From DASRAU01 sp035638075 (GTDB lineage Bacteria > Acidobacteriota > Polarisedimenticolia > Gp22-AA2): 64,000 bases of DNA. Positions 30,970 through 40,100 of the stretch are shown one piece after another; the first letter of the stretch is position 1, and every line of letters starts with the position of its first letter. The notes below the pieces were generated by a model, which was given only the letters and a program-made list of their open reading frames with translations, had not been told where the DNA came from and did no database searches. The DNA lies in the NCBI GenBank assembly GCA_035638075.1, contig DASRAU010000045.1, forward strand, positions 6,609 through 70,608. The letters are read 5' to 3'. A program made the position numbers and the translations under genes.

Positions 30970-32154
30970 CTACGCCATGATCGGGTCATCTTTGTAGCGC
31001 GAGCGCAGGAGCGCGCCGCGGCGGAAGCGATCGTGGGCCAGGGGCGCGATGTCGAGGCTCGCCCGGCCGTCGAGGATGAGCTCGGCGATGAGGCGTCCGG
31101 TGACCGGCGCCTCCTTGAAGCCGTGGCCGGAGAAGCCGCAGCAGAGCAGGAACCCCTCGACGCCCTCGACCGCCCCGAGGATCGGATGGAAGTCCGGCGA
31201 CCCTTCGAGCAGTCCGGCCCAGCCGCCGCGCACCGTGCCGCCGCCGAGGCGCGGCATCGATCGCTGCAGCCGCAGCGCCACGTCCTCGACGTAGTCGTCG
31301 GACGGCTGCGTCGGGTAGGCATCCGGGTCGAGCGCTCCCTTGTAGTAGGAGTTGCCCTCGGCCATCACCTGGCCGGCCCCCTCCGGACGGTACGACAGGC
31401 CGTTGACGAAGTCGTAGACGCTGGGGGTCGAGATCGGATACGGCTCGCCCTCGGGGGCGCGGATGACCGCCTCCTCGATCAGCTCCAGCTTCAGCGCCAC
31501 CTCGACCCCGGCCCAGCGGGCGACGCGGTCGGCCCAGGGCCCGGCTGCGTCGACGACGGTGCGGCAGGCGATCGCGCCCTCCGGCGTTTCGACACCGGTG
31601 ACCCGGCGGCCGTCGCGCACGAGCCCGGTCGCGGGCGTGCGCTGCAGCACGGTCACGCCGCGCTCCTTCGCGCCCGCCGCGAAAGCCACCGTGGTGCCGT
31701 AGCCGTCGCCGTAGCCGGCGTTCGCCTCGTACGCGAATGCCACCGCACCCGTGGTGTCGAGCCCCGGGACGCGCTCGCGCGCCTCGGCCGCGTCGCACAT
31801 CGCGACCGGAACGTCGTGCTCACGGCCGAGGGCGACGTTGAGGCGCAGCGCCTCCTCGTCCTTCGGCCCGACCATCAGCACCAGCCCGTTCTCGACGAAG
31901 CCCGAGTGCCCGCCGACCTCCCGGTCGAAGGTCGAGAAGAAGTCGCGCGCCTGCCGCGCGATCTCGGTGACGATCGGCGTCGAGTAGTGCTGCCGGATGA
32001 CGCCGCCGGTGCGGCCGCTGCACCCCGACGCCAGGGTCTCCTTCTCGAGCAGGACCACGTCGGTCAGGCCGCGGCGCGCCAGGTGCCAGGCGATGCTCGC
32101 CCCCTGGATGCCGCCGCCGATGATCACCACCTCCGCCGTCCGCACGGCCGGCAT
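30970..32154 (-). CDS. DAO-family FAD-dependent oxidoreductase (sarcosine oxidase beta-like)
   Basis: 394 residues from the ATG at 32154. The Rossmann motif is AEVVIIGGGIQGASIAWHLA, followed by VVLLEKETLASGCSGRTGGV; the serine/cysteine-rich loop is typical of flavin-dependent amine oxidases. Later motifs: VVDAAGPWADRVARWAGVEV and GFLLCCGFSGHGFKEAPVTG (C-terminal flavin contact). It likely oxidises a secondary or N-methyl amino acid to imine and passes electrons to oxygen or a carrier; the substrate cannot be read. TAGGAT overlaps the ATG and a GTG follows 7 nt after it (32145), so the leaderless start may be codon 4. It is divergent from the zinc-ribbon gene with 31 nt between them. Confidence 0.85.
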   Translation of the reverse strand: MPAVRTAEVVIIGGGIQGASIAWHLARRGLTDVVLLEKETLASGCSGRTGGVIRQHYSTPIVTEIARQARDFFSTFDREVGGHSGFVENGLVLMVGPKDEEALRLNVALGREHDVPVAMCDAAEARERVPGLDTTGAVAFAYEANAGYGDGYGTTVAFAAGAKERGVTVLQRTPATGLVRDGRRVTGVETPEGAIACRTVVDAAGPWADRVARWAGVEVALKLELIEEAVIRAPEGEPYPISTPSVYDFVNGLSYRPEGAGQVMAEGNSYYKGALDPDAYPTQPSDDYVEDVALRLQRSMPRLGGGTVRGGWAGLLEGSPDFHPILGAVEGVEGFLLCCGFSGHGFKEAPVTGRLIAELILDGRASLDIAPLAHDRFRRGALLRSRYKDDPIMA

Positions 32155-32185
32155 CCTAACAGGAGGTGCTACAATTCCGGTCTTC

Positions 32186-33001
32186 ATGCAGCAGGACCTC
32201 GCGCATCTCATCCGTCTCCAGGACCTGATGTCGCGGATCGACGCGATCAACGATCAGATCGCCGCGGTCCCGGCCGAGGTCGCCCGCCTCGAGAAGGAGC
32301 TCCTCGAAGCCCAGAAGGGGGTCGAGAAGGAGAAGGCCGCCCTCGCCGATCTCCAGAAGGAGCGCCGCCGCCTCGAAGGCGAGCTCATGGGGGTCGAGTC
32401 GAAAATCCAGAAGTACCAGGCGCAGCTGGCGGACGTGAAGACCAACAAGGAATACCAGGCGATGCAGCACGAGATCGACAGCTGCAAAGCCGAGCGCGCC
32501 GGCCTGGACGAGAAGATCCTCCTGGAGATGGAGGAGCAGGAGAAGCGCAACGCCGAGTCGAAGGCGCTCGAGGATCGCCTGAAGGCGATGCGAGTCAAAA
32601 CCGAGGAGGGGAAGAAGGTGCTCGCCGACCGCGCCGCGGCGCTGCAGCGCGACCGGGACATCCTCGACGCGGATCGGCAGGCGCTGCAGAAGGAGATCGC
32701 CCCCGTCTTCCTCGAGCCGTTCCTGAAGTCGGCCCGCCAGCGGCGCGGCCTCGGCCTCGTCGGCGTGCGCGACGGGCTGTGCGGCGGCTGCCACGTGCGC
32801 GTCATGCCGAAGCTCATCCAGGAGGTGCGGCGCTCGACGCACCTCATCTCCTGCGATTCGTGCAAGCGGTTCCTTTACGTCGTGGACGACGTGGTGGCGA
32901 CCGGTCCGGCCCGCAACGCCGCGCCGGCCGACGCGGATGCCGATACGCCGCCGCCCGACGGCGGCGCGGACGGGGAGTCGCCCGACCCACGGGTCACGTG
33001 A
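32186..33001 (+). CDS. C4-type zinc-ribbon coiled-coil protein (CT398/DUF164-like)
   Basis: 271 residues from the ATG at 32186. A long coiled coil (about residues 5-180: LIRLQDLMSRIDAINDQIAA, KEYQAMQHEIDSCKAERAGL) is followed by a zinc ribbon with two CxxC pairs (GLCGGCHVRVMP and SCDSCKRFLYV). An acidic, disordered tail of about 35 residues follows. This is the family of zinc-ribbon proteins commonly next to rnhA or DNA-metabolism genes; its molecular role is poorly defined. TACAAT at 32170-32175 lies 10 nt before the ATG, so the mRNA may be nearly leaderless. The stop overlaps the RNase H start (GTGA at 32998). Confidence 0.82.
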   Translation: MQQDLAHLIRLQDLMSRIDAINDQIAAVPAEVARLEKELLEAQKGVEKEKAALADLQKERRRLEGELMGVESKIQKYQAQLADVKTNKEYQAMQHEIDSCKAERAGLDEKILLEMEEQEKRNAESKALEDRLKAMRVKTEEGKKVLADRAAALQRDRDILDADRQALQKEIAPVFLEPFLKSARQRRGLGLVGVRDGLCGGCHVRVMPKLIQEVRRSTHLISCDSCKRFLYVVDDVVATGPARNAAPADADADTPPPDGGADGESPDPRVT

Positions 33002-33477
33002 GATCCCGGCCCGTGGTCGCCTACATCGACGGCGGGGCGCGCGGCAATCCCGGTCCCGCCGGATTCGGCGTGCACGTCGTTCCGGAAGCGGGGGCCGAGG
33101 CCACCGGGCTGTACGGCTTCCTCGGCGTCGCCACCAACAACGTCGCCGAATACGCCGCGCTCCTGGCGCTCCTCGAGCATGCGGTCACGCAGGCGCCGGA
33201 AAAGCTCGAGGTTCGATCCGATTCGCTGCTCCTGGTGCGCCAGATGATCGGCGCCTACAAGGTGCGGGACGCGCGCCTGCAAGTCTTGCACGCCGCCGCC
33301 CGGAGGCTCGCCGCCCGCCTGCCGCGCGTCATCTATGCGCATGTCCCGCGCGAGCTCAACCGGGAGGCCGACGCGCTGGCCAACCGGGCCATGGATGAGC
33401 AGGGTTCCAACGTGCCCATCCCGTCCGCGGTCACCTCGATTCCGCCCGTGGTCGTCCAGCCCAAGCTCGGCGTCTGA
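32998..33477 (+). CDS. rnhA: Ribonuclease HI family protein
   Basis: 159 residues from the GTG at 32998, which overlaps the upstream stop; a second in-frame GTG lies at 33013. The RNase H fold and its acidic residues are intact: VVAYIDGGARGNPGPAGFGV (first Asp), TNNVAEYAALLALLEHA (Glu), EVRSDSLLLVRQMIGAYK (second Asp) and PRELNREADALANRAMDEQG (last Asp). It would cleave the RNA strand of RNA-DNA hybrids. It is the single-domain 'reverse-transcriptase-like' subtype without an N-terminal hybrid-binding domain. The last 20 residues after VPIPS are a low-complexity tail. Translationally coupled to the zinc-ribbon gene. Confidence 0.9.
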   Translation: MRSRPVVAYIDGGARGNPGPAGFGVHVVPEAGAEATGLYGFLGVATNNVAEYAALLALLEHAVTQAPEKLEVRSDSLLLVRQMIGAYKVRDARLQVLHAAARRLAARLPRVIYAHVPRELNREADALANRAMDEQGSNVPIPSAVTSIPPVVVQPKLGV

Positions 33478-33515
33478 ACCCGCATCCCCACCCGGCGGGG
33501 CGGCGTGCCAAACGT

Positions 33516-33543
33516 TTGACAGATGGTTGACGCAACCTATATT
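33516..33543 (+). promoter_or_regulatory. Promoter of the yggS-divIVA gene pair
   Basis: TTGACA (33516-33521), a 16-nt spacer and TATATT (33538-33543). The predicted start near 33550 falls 3 nt before the GTG at 33553, so the in-frame ATG at 33523, which lies inside this promoter, cannot be the start codon of this transcript. Confidence 0.75.
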
Positions 33544-33552
33544 GATGGGGGC

Positions 33553-34275
33553 GTGGCGGACGGGCTGGCGGAGCGGCTGGCGCGGGTGCGCGCGAGGATG
33601 GCGCGGGCGGCCGGGCGGGCGGGGCGGGACCCGGCGGCCGTGACGCTCGTGGGGATCAGCAAGACGATGCCGGTCGCGCTGGTGAAGGACGCGGTGGCGG
33701 CCGGGCTCGCGGATCTGGGAGAGAACCGGGTGCAGGAGGCGCGCGAGAAGATCCCTCAGGTTGATCCGGGCCCGCGCTGGCACCTGGTCGGGCACCTGCA
33801 GGCGAACAAGGCGAACGTGGCGGCGCGGCTCTTCGACGTGGTGCACTCGATCGACTCGGGCGATCTCCTGGCGCGGCTCGATCGCGCCGCCGGCTCGGCC
33901 GGGCGGCGGCTGCGCGGCTATGTGCAGGTGGCGCTGGCCGGCGAGGAGCAGAAGGCGGGCGTGGCGCCGGGCGATCTCGAGGATGTGCTGCGGGCGGCGG
34001 AGGGATGCGAACACGTGGAGGTGCGCGGCCTGATGCTCCTGCCGCCGTTCGATCCCGACCCGGAGCGCTCGCGGCCGTGGTTCCGGAGGCTGCGCGAGGT
34101 CGCGCACGAAGCACGAATGAGGCACCCGCGGCTCGGGCTCGAGGACCTGTCGATGGGCATGAGCGAGGATTTCGAGGTGGCGATCGAGGAGGGGGCCACG
34201 CACGTGCGCGTCGGCCGGGCCCTGTTCGGTGAACGCGCCGTGAAGGACGCGCCCGGGCGCGTGGAGGAGCCATGA
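33553..34275 (+). CDS. yggS: YggS/PLPBP-family pyridoxal-phosphate homeostasis protein
   Basis: 240 residues from the GTG at 33553. The family keeps free PLP available and has no known catalytic turnover. The lysine that binds PLP is in VTLVGISKTMPVALVKDAVA. Other motifs are LGENRVQEAREKI, WHLVGHLQANKANVAARLFD, HSIDSGDLLARLD, LMLLPPFDPDPERSRPWFRR and the phosphate-binding end DLSMGMSEDFEVAIEEGATH VRVG. The start was moved from the ATG at 33523 because a strong promoter overlaps that codon, and because the shorter form matches family N-termini (LARVRARMARAAGRAGRDPA). A very short or absent leader is expected. Its stop overlaps the next ATG (34272). Confidence 0.9.
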   Translation: MADGLAERLARVRARMARAAGRAGRDPAAVTLVGISKTMPVALVKDAVAAGLADLGENRVQEAREKIPQVDPGPRWHLVGHLQANKANVAARLFDVVHSIDSGDLLARLDRAAGSAGRRLRGYVQVALAGEEQKAGVAPGDLEDVLRAAEGCEHVEVRGLMLLPPFDPDPERSRPWFRRLREVAHEARMRHPRLGLEDLSMGMSEDFEVAIEEGATHVRVGRALFGERAVKDAPGRVEEP

Positions 34276-34775
34276 AGATCACCCCGATTGACATCAGCGG
34301 CCACGGCTTCGCGACGAAGATGCGCGGCTTCGACCCGGAGGAGGTCCGTTCCTTCCTCAACCTGGTCTCGTCCGAGTTCGAGGCGCTCATCGTCGAGCAC
34401 AACGCGCTCAAGGAGCGCTTCGCGCACGTGGAGGCGAGCGTCTCCGACCTGAAGGAGCGCGAGCGCATCCTCAAGGAGACCCTGCTGACGGCGCAGAAGC
34501 TCGCCGACGAGATCCGCGAGGAGGCGCGCAAGGAGGCGGCGCTCATCGTGCGCGAGGCGGAGGTGAAGGCGTCGCAGCTCCTCGACCAGGCGGCGCGCAA
34601 GTCCGGCGAGCTCGAGGGGACGATCCTGTCGCTGCGCGCCGAGCGGGACGCCTTCGCCGCCCGCATCCGGTCCGCCGTCGAGCAGCACCTGCGGCTCCTC
34701 GACATGCACAGGAACGAGGACCAGGTCGAGGATCGCCTGCGTTTCATCAAGAAGCCGGCCGAGCCCGCCTCCTGA
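34272..34775 (+). CDS. DivIVA-domain protein
   Basis: 167 residues. The N-terminus is the DivIVA signature: MKITPIDISGHGFATKMRGF then DPEEVRSFLNLVSSEFEALI. This is the membrane-curvature-binding loop with a conserved Phe-Gly-like pair, followed by a long coiled coil to about residue 150 and a short basic end. In Gram-positives such proteins organise poles, division or cell-wall synthesis; here the role is unknown. The ATG overlaps the yggS stop, an arrangement reminiscent of the yggS-sepF-ylmG-ylmH-divIVA cluster of other bacteria, which supports an envelope or division role. Confidence 0.85.
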   Translation: MKITPIDISGHGFATKMRGFDPEEVRSFLNLVSSEFEALIVEHNALKERFAHVEASVSDLKERERILKETLLTAQKLADEIREEARKEAALIVREAEVKASQLLDQAARKSGELEGTILSLRAERDAFAARIRSAVEQHLRLLDMHRNEDQVEDRLRFIKKPAEPAS

Positions 34776-34815
34776 TCCGTCCGGGCCCGGGCGGCCCGCG
34801 CCACGGGAGCCCCGC

Positions 34816-36105
34816 GTGATCGAAGCGGATCTGATCGTCACCGGCGCCGCCGAGGTCGTCACGCTCTCCGGGCCTTCGCCCCGCCTCGGAGAGTCCCTCG
34901 CGGAACCCGGCGTCATCCCGGACGGAGCGGTGGCCGCGCGCGGCGACCGTCTCGTCTTCGTCGGCTCCGCCGCCGAGCTCGATCGCCGGGTGCGGCTGCG
35001 CCCGGGCGGCCGGAGGCTGGAGGCCGCCGGCGGCACCGTCCTCCCCGGGTTCGTCGATCCGCACACCCACCTGCCGTTCGCCGGTTGGCGGGAGGAGGAG
35101 TTCGTCGCGCGCCTGCGCGGCGACACATACGAGTCGATCGCCGCCGCGGGCGGGGGCATCCGCTCCACGGTCGCCGCCACGCGGCGCGCCACGCTCGAGG
35201 AGCTCGAGGCGCTGACGCTCGCCCGTCTCGACCGGATGCTCCTGCACGGCACCACCACCGTCGAGGCGAAGAGCGGCTACGGCCTGACCGCGGCGGACGA
35301 GATCAAGCAGCTGGAAGCGATCCGGCGCGCGGCTTCGGCCCACGCGGTCGCGGTCGTGCCGACGTTCCTCGGGGCGCACGTCGTCCCCGCGGAGAGGCGG
35401 TCGGATCGGGCCGGCTACGTGCGCGAGCTGACCGACGTGATGATCCCCGCGGTGGCGCGCCGCGGGCTGGCGCGCGCCTGCGACGTCTTCGTGGACGGCG
35501 GCGCCTTCACGCCGCAGGAGGCCGAGACCATCCTGGAAGCGGCCCGCTCGGCGGGCCTGGCGCTCCGCATCCACGCCGATCAGCGCGGCGACTGGGGCGG
35601 CGCCCGGCTCGCGGCGCGACTCGGCGCGCTGTCCGCCGATCATCTCGAGCACGTGGACGACGACGGGATCGCGCGGCTCGCCGCCGCCGGCACCGTCGCC
35701 ATCCTGCTGCCGGGCGCGGCCCATTTCCTGCGCGATGCGCACGACCCGCCGGCGCGCCGGATGATCGACCGGGGCGTCGCCGTCGCCCTCGCCACCGACT
35801 TCAACCCGGGGACCTGCCCGACCGAGTCGGTCGCCGTCATCCTGTCGCTCGCCTGCCTGCGTTACGGGCTGGTCCCGGCCGAGGCGATCGCCGCCGCGAC
35901 GATCAACGCGGCGCACGCGCTCGGGCTCGGGGCCGGGTGCGGCAGCCTCGAGCCGGGCAAGCGCGCGGACCTGCAGGTGGCCGCCGTGCCGAACCACCTC
36001 CATCTCGCCTACCACTTCGGCGTGAATCACTGCCGCGCGGTGGTGAAGTCCGGGCGCGTCGTCGTCGAGGACGGACGGTTGACGCCCCTGGCGCGCGGAG
36101 GATAG
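34816..36105 (+). CDS. hutI: Imidazolonepropionase
   Basis: 429 residues from the GTG at 34816. It hydrolyses 4-imidazolone-5-propionate to N-formimidoyl-glutamate, the third step of histidine degradation. Amidohydrolase metal motif: GFVDPHTHLPFAGWREEE. Other residues of the family: ESIAAAGGGIRSTVAATRRA, GTTTVEAKSGYGLTAADEIK, LRIHADQRGDWGGARLAARL (second-shell His), SADHLEHVDDDGIARLAAAG and ALATDFNPGTCPTESVAVIL (catalytic Asp). No hutH or hutU is next to it in the window. The following cyclodeaminase gene acts on a folate intermediate of the same route, which supports a Hut role. Confidence 0.93.
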   Translation: MIEADLIVTGAAEVVTLSGPSPRLGESLAEPGVIPDGAVAARGDRLVFVGSAAELDRRVRLRPGGRRLEAAGGTVLPGFVDPHTHLPFAGWREEEFVARLRGDTYESIAAAGGGIRSTVAATRRATLEELEALTLARLDRMLLHGTTTVEAKSGYGLTAADEIKQLEAIRRAASAHAVAVVPTFLGAHVVPAERRSDRAGYVRELTDVMIPAVARRGLARACDVFVDGGAFTPQEAETILEAARSAGLALRIHADQRGDWGGARLAARLGALSADHLEHVDDDGIARLAAAGTVAILLPGAAHFLRDAHDPPARRMIDRGVAVALATDFNPGTCPTESVAVILSLACLRYGLVPAEAIAAATINAAHALGLGAGCGSLEPGKRADLQVAAVPNHLHLAYHFGVNHCRAVVKSGRVVVEDGRLTPLARGG

Positions 36106-36108
36106 ATT
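36079..36108 (+). promoter_or_regulatory. Promoter inside the end of hutI for the cyclodeaminase gene
   Basis: TTGACG (36079-36084), an 18-nt spacer and TAGATT (36103-36108). The predicted start near 36115 leaves only about 4 nt before the ATG at 36119. It gives the cyclodeaminase a transcript of its own. Confidence 0.6.
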
Positions 36109-36118
36109 CCGCGCCTCC

Positions 36119-36748
36119 ATGAGGCTCCAGGATCTGAGCGTCGCCGCCTTCCTCGACCGCCTCGCGGCGGGAACTCCGACGCCCGGCGGCGGCAGCGCCG
36201 CCGCCCTCGGCGGCGCGCTCGCCGGCGCCCTCCTCCAGATGGTCTGCCGCCTGACCGTCGGCCGCGACGAAGCGCGGCCCCACGAGGCGGCCCTCGGCGC
36301 CCTCCTCGGCCAGGCGGCCGACCTGGAGAAACGCCTGCGCGAGCTCGTGGACGAGGACGCGCTGGCCTACGACCAGGTGATGGCGGCGCTGCGCCTGCCG
36401 AAGGCGACCGACGAAGAGAAGGCGGCCCGGCGCGCGGCGTTGCGGCGTGCGAATGCCGCCGCGACCGACACGCCGCTCCGGACCGCGGAGGCGTGCCACG
36501 CCCTGCTGGGCCTTGCCGCCGAGCTCGCCGCCACCGGCAACCGCAATGCGCTCAGCGACATCGGCAGCGCCGCGCAGCTCGCGCAGGCCGGGTTGCGGGG
36601 GGCGGTGATGAACGTCCGCATCAACCTCCCCGGCCTCGGCGACGAGGCGCAGGCCGGGCAGTTCGAAACGCGTGTCGGCCGGCTCGAAGAGGAGGGCGCG
36701 CGGCGCCTCGTTCTCTGCCTCGAGCGTCTCGCCGAGCGCACCCGTTGA
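36119..36748 (+). CDS. fchA: Formiminotetrahydrofolate cyclodeaminase family protein
   Basis: 209 residues, an all-helical single-domain member of the FTCD_C/FchA family. It converts 5-formimino-THF to 5,10-methenyl-THF plus ammonia, or acts as methenyl-THF cyclohydrolase. The N-terminal fingerprint is LSVAAFLDRLAAGTPTPGGG SAAAL, where the PGGGS loop binds folate. Next comes ELVDEDALAYDQVMAALRLP, and ATGNRNALSDIGSAAQLAQA near the end. It follows hutI by 13 nt, consistent with transfer of the formimino group from histidine degradation to folate. There is no Shine-Dalgarno, but a promoter 10 nt upstream, so a leaderless start is likely. Confidence 0.88.
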   Translation: MRLQDLSVAAFLDRLAAGTPTPGGGSAAALGGALAGALLQMVCRLTVGRDEARPHEAALGALLGQAADLEKRLRELVDEDALAYDQVMAALRLPKATDEEKAARRAALRRANAAATDTPLRTAEACHALLGLAAELAATGNRNALSDIGSAAQLAQAGLRGAVMNVRINLPGLGDEAQAGQFETRVGRLEEEGARRLVLCLERLAERTR

Positions 36749-37134
36749 CGCTTTCCGTACCGCATCGCGAAACGCACTGCGACGGCCCCGGGCCGCCCTG
36801 AACGGCGGTCTCCGTCTCACGGTGCGGGACGCGCCGCCGGCGCGTTGCGCCATCGGGTGGAACAACTTACGTTGTCCGGGTTCTGGAAAGATTCGCGACC
36901 CGAAATGAGTGGTTGACAGGCCTGAACTCGTACCGTACTCAATGCTCCACATTCGTAGCAGCCCCGGGGGGGGATGCGAAGGCTGTCTTCGCCCCCATTT
37001 CCTCCGGGGCGGTCGAGGATGGCGGACAAAACTGCACCCCTTATTCCACGTTCTGATCGGCGCACCCGTTTCAGCACGCGGCCGGCACCGGACCTGATCA
37101 GCCCGGCGCCTCGTCCCCCTGCGGGAGGTTTCTG
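36749..37134 (+). other. 386-nt gap before the first giant subtilase gene
   Basis: No gene is supported. A TTGACA at 36913-36918 with TACTCA 17 nt later (36936-36941) is the best promoter candidate, although the -10 is poor. A run of eight G lies at 36965-36972. The Shine-Dalgarno GGGAGG for the gene at 37135 begins about 10 nt before the ATG. Nothing resembling a riboswitch or insertion was seen. Confidence 0.4.
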
Positions 37135-40100
37135 ATGAGTCGTCCTGCTTCCGTTCGTTCCACGCTGGGAGTGCTCCTGGCTTCCCTCGTGACCGTCGGT
37201 CTGCTCGTGGCGCCGTTCGCGCTCACCTGGGGCGCGAAAGGCCAAGGTCCCCTGACGGCAGGGGAGAAAGCCGAGCAGAACGAATGGCGCAAGTTCCGGC
37301 AGCTCCCCCGCTTCAACGCGGTGGAGCGCGTCGCGGACCTGTCGCCCTTCGGCCCCACCTTCCAGCCGGACAAGCTCGACCGTGACGCCCGCGGCCGCAA
37401 GGGCCTCATCGAGACCGCCATCGGCTACGTCGACCTCAAGCACGTCGACCAGGGCGTGACGAAGCGCATGCCCGCCGCCCTCAAGCACGACGCGGCGGCG
37501 ATCCGCGCCGCCGGATCGAAGGGCAAGGGCAACGCCCAGGACGTGAACATCGTGCAGGTGAGCGCCGAGGCGCTGCAGGCGCAGGGAGCCGACGCGATCG
37601 AATCCGCGCTGCGCCGTCACGGGCGCGTGCTCGAGTCGATCCCGGACCGCGCCTACCTCGTGCGCGCGCACAACGAGCGTGAGCTGTCCGACCTCGCCGC
37701 CGAGTCCTTCGTCGAGGCGATCGCGCCCTACGAGCCCGGCTACAAGATCGCCCCCTCCACCGGCCGCATGCCGCTGATGGAGCGCAAGCGCGCGAAGTCC
37801 AACGATCTCGACCTCATCGTCTCGCTGTGGGCCGACGCCGACGCCGAGACGGTCCGCGGCGACCTCGAGCAGATCGCCGGCAAGGGGAAGGTCGGGACGT
37901 GGAGCCTCGACGGCACCATCCTCGATGTCCAGGGCTCCGTGCAGGCGGCGCAGAAGATCGCCAAGCACGCCGGCGTCCGCAGCCTCTCCGAGCGCCACGA
38001 GTACGTCCTCAACAACTCCGAGACCCCGACCCTGCTGATGCTCGGCCAGACGGAGTTCTCGGACGGCATGTCGCGTCCGTACCACGAGCTGGGGATCGAC
38101 GGCGGCGGCATCGACACCAACGGCGACGGCCGGCGCCTGAACAACGACACCGACACGGTGCCGCCCCAGATCGTCACGGTCACCGACAACGGCATCTCGA
38201 CCGACGCGGTGCACTTCTCGCAGACGCTGACGCAGGTGGTGACGCTCGCCAGCCCGATCGGCCCGGCCCACCGCAAGGTGCACGCCATCCAGAACGTCAC
38301 CGACACCGGCCAGACCTGCGACGGCGTCCTGTCCGGCAGCAACACGCACGGCAACGTGGTGGCCGGGATCATCGCCGGCGCGCCCGGAGACTTCGGCCTG
38401 ACCTTCAGCAAGTCGATCGACCCGGCCGACGGCCCGCCGGTCACCGGCGTGAGCATGGACGCCCTGGCCCGCGGCTCGCGCATCATCATGCAGGACGCCG
38501 GGACCGTGGTGCAGTGCCTGCTCTCCGAGCTGGTGGAGTCGGGCGGCAACGTCTCCCCCGGCAACATCCTGGATCGTTTGAACCTCGGGATCTGTCCGAA
38601 GAGCGGCGGCACCGGCACCTGCGCCGGAGTCTCGGGCGGCGGCTACGAGGCGCACCTGCACATCCTGCCGTTCGGCGTGCCGAACTTCGACAACATCCTC
38701 AACAACCCCGAGAACGGCTCCTACCCGCTCGAGTCGCGCCAGATCGACCTGTTCCTGGTCAACAACCGCGACATGATGGTGTTCTCGCCGGTCGGCAGCC
38801 AGGGCAGCCGCATCAACGGCTCGGCCTCCGAGGAAGTCTGGCCCGACCTGTTCGACGGGACCGCGCTCGACAACGACCCGAACGAGGCGCGCCCGCTGCA
38901 GGTCCCGCCCCCGGCCACCGCGAAGAACCCGGTGACGGTCGGCGGCTCCAGCTCCGACCTGTGGACCGTGTTCGGCGACTACAACGACGAGGAGAACCCG
39001 CTCGGCTTCAGCACCAAGGGTCCGGCCACGGCCGCGTCGCTGCGCACCGTGCCGCTCCTCACCGCCCCCGGCACCGACGGGTCCGGGCTGTTCGCGTACC
39101 CGCTGTTCAACGCCGCGGCGACCAACCGCAGCCGTGACAACGACAACAACCCGCCGGTCGAGCAGGAGATCGACGAGGCGAACACCGGGACGTCGTTCTC
39201 CGCCGGGTTCGCCACCGCCGCCGGCGCGGTGGTCCGCGACTACTTCGCCCAGGGCTTCTACCCGACCGGCAGCCGCCAGACCGCCGACCGCAACCCGATG
39301 GTCTCGGGCTCCCTCGTGCGCGCCGCCCTGGTCGCGAGCGGCAACTTCCTCGAGTACCTGGTGAACGACATCCCGCCGGGCAACGCCACCATCGCGGCCG
39401 ACATGTCGGTCTTCCAGTCGCGCGGCGCCAACGTCGGGACCGTCTCGGGCGTCCAGGTCGGGCTGCTCGGGAACTTCGTCCAGGGGTACGGCCGCATCGT
39501 GCTCGACAGCGTCCTGCCGATCTCGAACATCCCTGTGACCACCGGCTACGGGTCGCCCGACACGGTCGAGTACCCCGCGGCCGGCCTCATCGTCTACGAC
39601 ATGCTGGCGACCGGCGAGCCGCCGATCAACAACACCACCAACACGCTGACCGAGAAGACCTTCACCGTGGACGGCGTGAACGCCGTGGTGGTCAGCGGCA
39701 GCCGCGTCATCCAGAACGGCCAGCTGCGCATCGCGCTGTCCTGGCCCGACCCGCCGAGTCCCGAGAACAGCGGCGGGACGCTGATCAACGACCTCGACCT
39801 CGAGGTCGAGTCGCCCGGTCCGGACAACAACATCGCCACGACGGCGGACAACGTCGTGTACGACGGCAACAACTACATCACCGGCCAGCCGATGCCGGTC
39901 GGGCAGTGGGGCCAGGGCCGCGCCGTCGCCTCGGCCGCCCTCCATGACTTCCGCAACAACATCGAGGCGGTGCACCTGACCTCGTTCGTCAACGTCGCGG
40001 TCGGCAACCAGCTGCGCACCGGGACCTGGAAGGTGCGCGTCAAGCGCGGCCTCGGCGGCGCCACCGCCGGGCAGATCACCGCGATCAGCGGCGCCAACGA

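Noticed and set aside
29122..33477. A 1451-codon plus-strand frame ending in RNase H
   Set aside because: Its first 1290 codons lie antisense to two clear oxidoreductase genes and are Arg-rich; only the last 159 codons are the RNase H.
33523..33552. ATG at 33523 as the yggS start
   Set aside because: TTGACA/TATATT overlaps this codon, so a transcript from that promoter would not contain it; the GTG at 33553 gives the family N-terminus.
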